Shown: positions 15,072 through 18,460 of the stretch, piece by piece
How positions within the stretch are numbered: position 1 is the first letter of the stretch
How the letters are laid out: every line of letters starts with the position of its first letter
Source: JBEKJU01 sp050011095
GTDB taxonomy: Bacteria; Desulfobacterota; Syntrophorhabdia; Syntrophorhabdales; WCHB1-27
Reading direction: 5' to 3'
DNA: 18,460 nucleotides
Assembly (NCBI GenBank): GCA_050011095.1
Contig: JBEKJU010000041.1
Location: forward strand, 1 to 18,460
The notes under the pieces: generated by a model
The model's input: only the letters and a program-made list of their open reading frames with translations
Databases searched by the model: none
Told to the model about the DNA's origin: nothing
Position numbers and translations under genes: made by a program

Positions 15072-16015
15072 CCCAACCTGGAACGCCGGCTCAAAATACT
15101 CAAGAATGGCCGCCAGTTGCTGTCATCCTTTGCGCTACCCCGGTGGCACTCGTCCACAATGATCAAATCAAAAAAATCCGGAGAATATTCGCGGTAGAGC
15201 CCGGGTCTGCGCTCGTCACGGGCGATTGCCTGATAGGTCGCGAAGTACATTTCCCGGCCCTTGTTTGCCACGCCTCCTTCAATCTTCCAGCGTGCATCGC
15301 CGAAAGGAGAGTATATCTTAGCCATTGGGTCGTCGACGAGGACATTGCGGTCGGCGAGATAGAGGATTCGGGGTCTTCGGTAGTCCCCGGCCCGATTCCA
15401 CCGAGATGACCAAAGCTTCCAACAGATTTGGAATGCGACGACGGTCTTGCCTGTCCCTGTAGCCATTGTCAGAAGGATGCGCCGGCGTCCTTGAAGAACC
15501 GCTTGAACGGTTCTGTTGATGGCGATTTCTTGGTAATAACGCGGCGACTTGCCACTCAAATGATATGCAGGGGCGAGAAGCCGTTCCGCCAATTGAGTGT
15601 TGAGGGACTCTGAATTGATCAGGCGCGCCCAAAGTTCTTCTGGCGCTGGGAAGTTCTCTATCTCACGTTCGAAGCCAGTTGCATAATCGAACTCGACAAT
15701 CCCTTGGCCGTTGGTGGCATAGGCGAACTTGAGTCCCAAAATTTCCGCATATTCCTTAGCCTGCTGCAATCCCTGTCCTGGAGTGGCATATGAGGGTTTC
15801 GCTTCGACAACGGCTATGGGCATATCAGGGCGGTAGCGCAGAATGTAGTCAGCGCGTTTCCCGGCCCTCCTGCGTCCTTGTCGGCCAGATACGATGATAC
15901 GGCCGTCGGTAAAGGTAACCTGCTCATTGATGCAATGTGGCTCGTCATCCCAACCCACAGCTTGGAGCTTGGGAACTATATATCGGCGACAGGTATCAGC
16001 TTCGTTTAGCGGCAT
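15068..16015 (-). CDS. hsdR: HsdR N-terminal part (frameshifted)
   Basis: The first 302 residues are genuine HsdR: the N-terminal PD-(D/E)XK nuclease (D56, then E71-x-K73 in VVEAKPS), a Q-like motif region (SPRYYQEIAINRTVQAVLQG), Walker A MATGTGKT at 184-191 and the DECH box at 288-291. After DDSNWR the frame runs into 13 residues with no relation to the family and stops at TGA 15070-15068, four bases overlapping the ATG of the downstream part. In the active enzyme HsdR translocates DNA and cuts it when the methylated target is absent, in complex with the M-S subunit. The ATG is two bases after the stop of the HTH gene. The truncated product keeps the nuclease but lacks half the motor. Confidence 0.9.
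   Translation of the reverse strand: MPLNEADTCRRYIVPKLQAVGWDDEPHCINEQVTFTDGRIIVSGRQGRRRAGKRADYILRYRPDMPIAVVEAKPSYATPGQGLQQAKEYAEILGLKFAYATNGQGIVEFDYATGFEREIENFPAPEELWARLINSESLNTQLAERLLAPAYHLSGKSPRYYQEIAINRTVQAVLQGRRRILLTMATGTGKTVVAFQICWKLWSSRWNRAGDYRRPRILYLADRNVLVDDPMAKIYSPFGDARWKIEGGVANKGREMYFATYQAIARDERRPGLYREYSPDFFDLIIVDECHRGSAKDDSNWRPFLSILSRRSRLG
15104..15112 (-). other. hsdR: Frameshift site in hsdR
   Basis: On the minus strand TGG-CGG-CCA-TTC keeps the first frame (WRPF), whereas GCC-ATT-CTT-GAG-TAT starts the conserved run A-I-L-E-Y-F-E-P in the next frame. Adding one base between TGGCG and GCC restores a continuous HsdR. There is no long homopolymer here, so ordinary ribosomal slippage is not favoured. 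Confidence 0.8.
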
Positions 16016-16017
16016 AG

Positions 16018-16212
16018 CTATGCCTGCCTTCCGGGCTCATTCTGTCGCTTCAACCATTGGTCGATGGACTCCCGAAGGAAGCGTAAGTGGCGCCCCACCT
16101 TTTGGGCGGGGATTTTGCCCTCTCGGACGAGTTTGTAGAGCGTCGACTTCGGAATTTTCAGATAAACGGATAACTCCTCGATGGTTAAGACGTTGTCCGG
16201 TGTGTTCTCCAT
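16018..16212 (-). CDS. Excisionase-type helix-turn-helix protein
   Basis: A 64-aa MerR/excisionase-like (HTH_17) DNA-binding protein. The signature is LTIEELSVYLKIPKSTLYKL followed by REGKIPAQKVGRHLRF and SIDQWLKRQ, covering residues 9-57. I chose the ATG at 16212, which has GAGGTG six bases upstream; a GTG at 16221 is the longer alternative. It is the first gene of the operon, and its TAG is two bases from the hsdR start. Proteins of this kind in front of restriction genes may act as transcriptional controllers, and some act as recombination directionality factors. No integrase gene is present here, so the regulatory role is favoured, by inference. Confidence 0.85.
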   Translation of the reverse strand: MENTPDNVLTIEELSVYLKIPKSTLYKLVREGKIPAQKVGRHLRFLRESIDQWLKRQNEPGRQA

Positions 16213-16774
16213 CAGAAGCACCTCTGTAGCGTTTAGGCAAAAATGTTCTTATTATGCCTCATCGCAGAGATGTAGTTTACAGTTAGTGTCAGTTGGAGTC
16301 AATCGTTTTCTGGAAAAAAGAGACAGTTCTGAGACAGATGAGGGATGGCTCAATACGAGTCGTCGTTTAATATAATCTTGAAACGGTCATTCAGGCAGCT
16401 GCCGCCCATAGCGTCAAGTAGTTAGTCTCTTTTCCCGGTTCGTACATGTCCGCAACAGGAGTCGTCTGTAGGGGCTTATGCCGTTCTGCGGCGTTTTTGA
16501 GGAACTGTGCGGGGATCAGACTCGGGGTTCGATATGTGGGTGGTGAAGCATGCCTTGTTACCATGTCGACGCATGGTACGTAGTCCAAATGCCGCTTGTT
16601 ATCTTTGAACGCGCTTAAGCATAGAACGCACGCCGGGTAGACACTGATAGTCCTTCATCGATTAACGTCGTGTCCTTATGCTCTTGCCTTTCATGTTAAT
16701 CCCAATGTTTAGATGGTCTTCGATTTCCTCTGGGAAAAAGTAATACCCTTTTGAAGTTTTCTCAGGAGGCCGAC
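16213..16774. promoter_or_regulatory. Divergent intergenic region with operon promoter
   Basis: This 560-bp stretch separates the leftward defence operon from the rightward PH-domain gene and must contain both promoters. For the operon, CATAAT on the minus strand near 16255-16250 is a plausible -10 about 38 bases before the start; no convincing -35 was found. The CAGTT pentamer occurs twice about ten bases apart near 16280-16295 and may be part of a control site. An open frame at 16391-16588 on the minus strand has no ribosome-binding site and no recognisable sequence and is not called. For the PH gene, AGGAGG at 16764-16769 sets the start. Confidence 0.4.
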
Positions 16775-17584
16775 ATGCGCACTAAACTCCAACCCGGCGA
16801 GGCAGTCGCCCTGATCGTGAGGAAGCACTGGCTTGTCTTGGTGAAACCAGCGCTCTTTCTCGCTGCGGTCCTTCTCTACCTGCCAGTCCGCCACGTAAGA
16901 ATCCTCGGGTTCGAGGCGCTGCTGAATTACCTGCTTCCCTACGCGGCGGTCCTTTCAGGCGCATTGTTCCTTTACCGCTATCTCGATAGAAGCATCAACA
17001 TCTGGGCGGTCACAAACGAAAGATTGATTGACGAATGGGGCATTCTTACCCATAAGTCCAAAGAGAATCCCCTCGATAAGATCAACGACATCGTGGTGGA
17101 GCAGACCATTCTGGGAAGACTGTTCGGCTACGGAGGTATATCCGTCCAGACGGCCGCGAAGGCGGGCGAGACCATAATCGATTTCGTGGAGAGGCCGGAG
17201 GACTTGAAACAGACAATCAACGAACAGAAAGCGCTGAGGGCCGAAAGAGAGGACCGACCGGACCTGACAGGGGGAGATCATGGAAGACATGCGGCAACCC
17301 TGCAAACGGTGTTACTCCATGAAAGTGTACGGCTTCCCTTCTCATTGCGGTGTCCGCACTGCGGCGGAGAGATCGCCATCGACTACGCCAGGAGGTCCGG
17401 CGACACCCATAACGATGGGGCGGGGGGAAAGGCAGACCAGCGGGGCCATGCGGCCGGCGCCATGTCGGTCGCCACCTCTCCCGAACGAAGCTCTCAACCA
17501 TCAACGGACGAAGAAACGGAGTCCCTGGCGGCCGGACCAAAGGTTGCGATAGACCCCTTCGGCTGGAAGAAGCGCTCTCGTTAA
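16775..17584 (+). CDS. Membrane PH-domain protein with appended zinc-knuckle tail
   Basis: A 269-aa protein. Two membrane segments (about residues 20-37 and 49-68) precede a bacterial PH-type (bPH2, DUF304-like) domain at about 74-148, recognisable by WAVTNERLIDEWGILTHKS, LDKINDIVVEQTILGRLFGY and GGISVQTA. The ATG at 16775 is fixed by AGGAGG five bases upstream. The family is membrane-bound; its biochemical role is generally unclear. Homologues I know end soon after this domain. Here the frame continues for 120 residues, including CPHCGGEI (193-200) and a polar low-complexity tail. The stretch 170-190 looks unnatural in this frame, whereas another frame from an ATG at 17280 gives CKRC, so the tail may be a second gene joined by a one-base deletion. 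Confidence 0.75.
   Translation: MRTKLQPGEAVALIVRKHWLVLVKPALFLAAVLLYLPVRHVRILGFEALLNYLLPYAAVLSGALFLYRYLDRSINIWAVTNERLIDEWGILTHKSKENPLDKINDIVVEQTILGRLFGYGGISVQTAAKAGETIIDFVERPEDLKQTINEQKALRAEREDRPDLTGGDHGRHAATLQTVLLHESVRLPFSLRCPHCGGEIAIDYARRSGDTHNDGAGGKADQRGHAAGAMSVATSPERSSQPSTDEETESLAAGPKVAIDPFGWKKRSR
17280..17340 (+). pseudogene. 5' part of a probable separate zinc-ribbon gene
   Basis: An ATG at 17280 is preceded by GGGGGAG with a three-base gap. It reads MEDMRQPCKRCYSMKVYGFP, then loses sense near 17340. From there the frame of the PH-domain gene carries CPHCGGEIAIDYARR. Joining the two would give a CxxC-x(n)-CxxC zinc ribbon, which suggests an ancestral small gene that overlapped the end of the PH gene and has lost one base. 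The interpretation rests on two motifs and the ribosome-binding site. Confidence 0.4.
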
Positions 17585-17601
17585 CGCGGCATTGTCGCGT
17601 T
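17583..17601 (+). terminator. Weak hairpin at end of PH-domain gene
   Basis: AACGCG at 17583-17588 pairs with CGCGTT at 17596-17601 around a seven-base loop, directly over the stop codon, and only a few T residues follow. It is a possible but weak rightward terminator. Confidence 0.35.
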
Positions 17602-17635
17602 TCCCCAGAAATATCGCGGTCGGACTCAGGGCAAT

Positions 17636-17660
17636 AAAAAAAAGGGAGGTTTCCCTCCCT
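17636..17660 (-). terminator. Rho-independent terminator of the 115-aa gene
   Basis: On the minus strand AGGGAGG pairs with CCTCCCT (7 bp, 17660-17643) around a GAAA tetraloop, followed by an unbroken run of eight T (17643-17636). It begins 15 bases after the stop of the gene at 17675-18022. The opposite strand has no T-tract, so it works leftward. Confidence 0.88.
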
Positions 17661-17674
17661 AAAAGCGGTTTTGG

Positions 17675-18022
17675 TCAGGCCCTTGCTGCGTAAGCCACGA
17701 GGCCTCTTCTCTCCAGGATCTCGTAGTATGGAAGCGATCCGAGATCCAGTGTCTTTGCATCTCCCCTGGGCAACGCCGGCAGCGAGGTTTCCTTGAACCG
17801 GATTCTTCTGCCGTAGCCTCTCATTTCGAGGGCCTTTACGATGTTCGTAATGAAACCATAGCGCATTGCCTGTTCTTCCGTCACGTTCTCTTTGATGAGG
17901 GCCAAAAGTTCCTCGGCATTATCCTGGACCCGCGCAAGCTTTCCTTTCAGGTCTTGGCGGTCTCCGGATATCATCGTGTAGAAAACTCCTGTGGCTTCCG
18001 CATGCCTGCCTGCCAATATCAT
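17675..18022 (-). CDS. 115-aa uncharacterised protein
   Basis: I do not recognise the family. The N-terminal half is helical (DRQDLKGKLARVQDNAEELL, ALIKENVTEEQAMRYGFITN) and the C-terminal half has basic RGYGRRIRFKE and GSLPYYEILERRGLVAYAARA. It has no signal peptide, membrane segment or cysteine, so it is probably a cytoplasmic protein. The ATG at 18022 is firmly set by AAGGAGGAG three bases upstream. It is a single-gene unit, with an inverted repeat just upstream of the ribosome-binding site and a strong terminator just after the stop. It is convergent with the PH-domain gene and is probably expressed and controlled on its own. Confidence 0.8.
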   Translation of the reverse strand: MILAGRHAEATGVFYTMISGDRQDLKGKLARVQDNAEELLALIKENVTEEQAMRYGFITNIVKALEMRGYGRRIRFKETSLPALPRGDAKTLDLGSLPYYEILERRGLVAYAARA

Positions 18023-18038
18023 GGTCTCCTCCTTATGG

Positions 18039-18074
18039 TATTCTCCCCACTTCCTGCCCGTGGGGGTGAGAATA
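18039..18074 (-). promoter_or_regulatory. Inverted repeat in leader of the 115-aa gene
   Basis: TATTCTCCCCAC at 18039-18050 is complementary to GTGGGGGTGAGAATA at 18060-18074, apart from extra bases in the second arm (7 bp TATTCTC/GAGAATA plus CCCCAC/GTGGGG). On the minus strand it ends about eight bases before the ribosome-binding site, so it could be a repressor operator or an mRNA hairpin limiting ribosome access. Confidence 0.5.
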
Positions 18075-18201
18075 TGCGAATTCCCCCTGCAGGATGGATG
18101 GGGTGAGACAAGAAAGAGGTGGTTATCTCCCTTCCGAAAAAGGGTGCTGGGTGTGTGGCTGTTTTCGGCTGGCGCCTAATGAAGGTACTGATTTACGAGA
18201 A

Positions 18202-18236
18202 TATTACTTTCATCGGAACTCACCGTAAAAGTAATA
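18202..18236. repeat. 9-bp perfect inverted repeat near IS element
   Basis: TATTACTTT at 18202-18210 and AAAGTAATA at 18228-18236 are perfect complements 17 bases apart, with CGG and CCG also opposed inside the loop. It lies in the space between the 115-aa gene and the transposase. It may be a bidirectional terminator or operator; it is too far from the transposase start to call it the element's end. Confidence 0.5.
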
Positions 18237-18412
18237 AACAAGTAGTCTTCAGTATTTTCATTAGGTATCCCGAAAAAACCTCTTGCCCCCTCGCGGGACC
18301 TTGAGGCGCCCAATTCGCTAAAACCACAACACAATCACCTTAAACGCAATACTGTTCACTTAACGTAGTCTTTGTGATAAAATGTGCCATCCTATCCAAG
18401 TGAGGAGCAAAG

Positions 18413-18460
18413 ATGGCGCGAACTGTTGCAGAGCTTCCGAAGGGAAACCGCATTACGGAT
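18413..18460 (+). CDS. IS4-type transposase, N-terminal fragment at window edge
   Basis: The first 16 codons read MARTVAELPKGNRITD and run off the window. This matches the opening of transposases with the IS4 N-terminal domain, which typically begin with a similar M-x-RT-x-x-ELP-x-G-x-RITD stretch followed by a SLGV segment. GAGGAG lies six bases before the ATG. The left inverted repeat must lie between about 18290 and 18412, but without the other end I could not define it. The DDE catalytic domain is outside the window, so completeness of the element is unknown. Confidence 0.65.
   Translation, partial: MARTVAELPKGNRITD

Noticed and set aside
16018..16212. Excisionase-type HTH protein as evidence of a phage or integrative element
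   Set aside because: No integrase, attachment-site repeat or phage structural gene is visible, and its 2-bp spacing to hsdR favours a regulator of the restriction operon.
16391..16588. 65-codon minus-strand frame in the large intergenic region
   Set aside because: No ribosome-binding site, no recognisable sequence, and it would lie in the promoter region between divergent genes.
1..18460. CRISPR arrays, tRNA, tmRNA or rRNA genes
   Set aside because: No regularly spaced repeats, cloverleaf or recognisable conserved RNA segments were found by eye on either strand; this is not equivalent to a covariance-model search.

Overview
The window looks like a bacterial chromosome segment of moderately high GC. 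The two XRE regulators and the very small helical proteins beside them resemble gene types I associate with the former Deltaproteobacteria (sulfate reducers, syntrophs). That assignment is a low-confidence inference. No rRNA, tRNA or CRISPR array was recognised.

Layout. (1) 1-604: no convincing gene; GC-rich hairpins at the left edge and a perfect 21-bp tandem duplication. (2) 605-2841: a small-protein and regulator cluster, with three paralogous microproteins of 52-59 aa on the minus strand interleaved with two paralogous XRE repressors on opposite strands. Paired operator-like repeats lie in front of the first repressor. (3) 3102-3380: a 5'-truncated piece that resembles the C-terminus of a Y-family DNA polymerase. 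(4) 16212 down to 3439, minus strand: a tightly packed run of nine genes, about 12.8 kb, read as one defence operon. The order is an excisionase-type HTH protein, hsdR (frameshifted), a fused hsdM-hsdS, a 70-aa protein, a zinc-ribbon DNA methyltransferase of the DUF1156/COG1743 type, a very large Cas4/RecB-like nuclease plus SF1 helicase (interrupted by one in-frame TGA), a 46-aa protein, an HNH endonuclease with a phage-antirepressor-like domain, and a 68-aa protein. (5) 16775-18022: a membrane PH-domain protein whose C-terminus probably captured a zinc-ribbon reading frame, and a convergent 115-aa gene with a textbook terminator. (6) 18413-18460: the first 16 codons of an IS4-type transposase, cut by the window edge.

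How it fits together. The operon holds two modification/restriction pairs in series: a classical Type I set (HsdR plus an M-S fusion with a single target-recognition domain) and a second pair in which a DUF1156-type methyltransferase is separated by 3 bp from a nuclease-helicase. I do not recognise the second pair as one of the named defence systems; with the small proteins and the HNH gene it is the best candidate here for an undescribed system. In both pairs the DNA-cleaving subunit carries one inactivating change (a frameshift in hsdR, an in-frame TGA just before Walker A of the helicase), while both methyltransferases read through intact. This is either restriction loss with modification retained or consensus sequence error; reads over two positions would decide.
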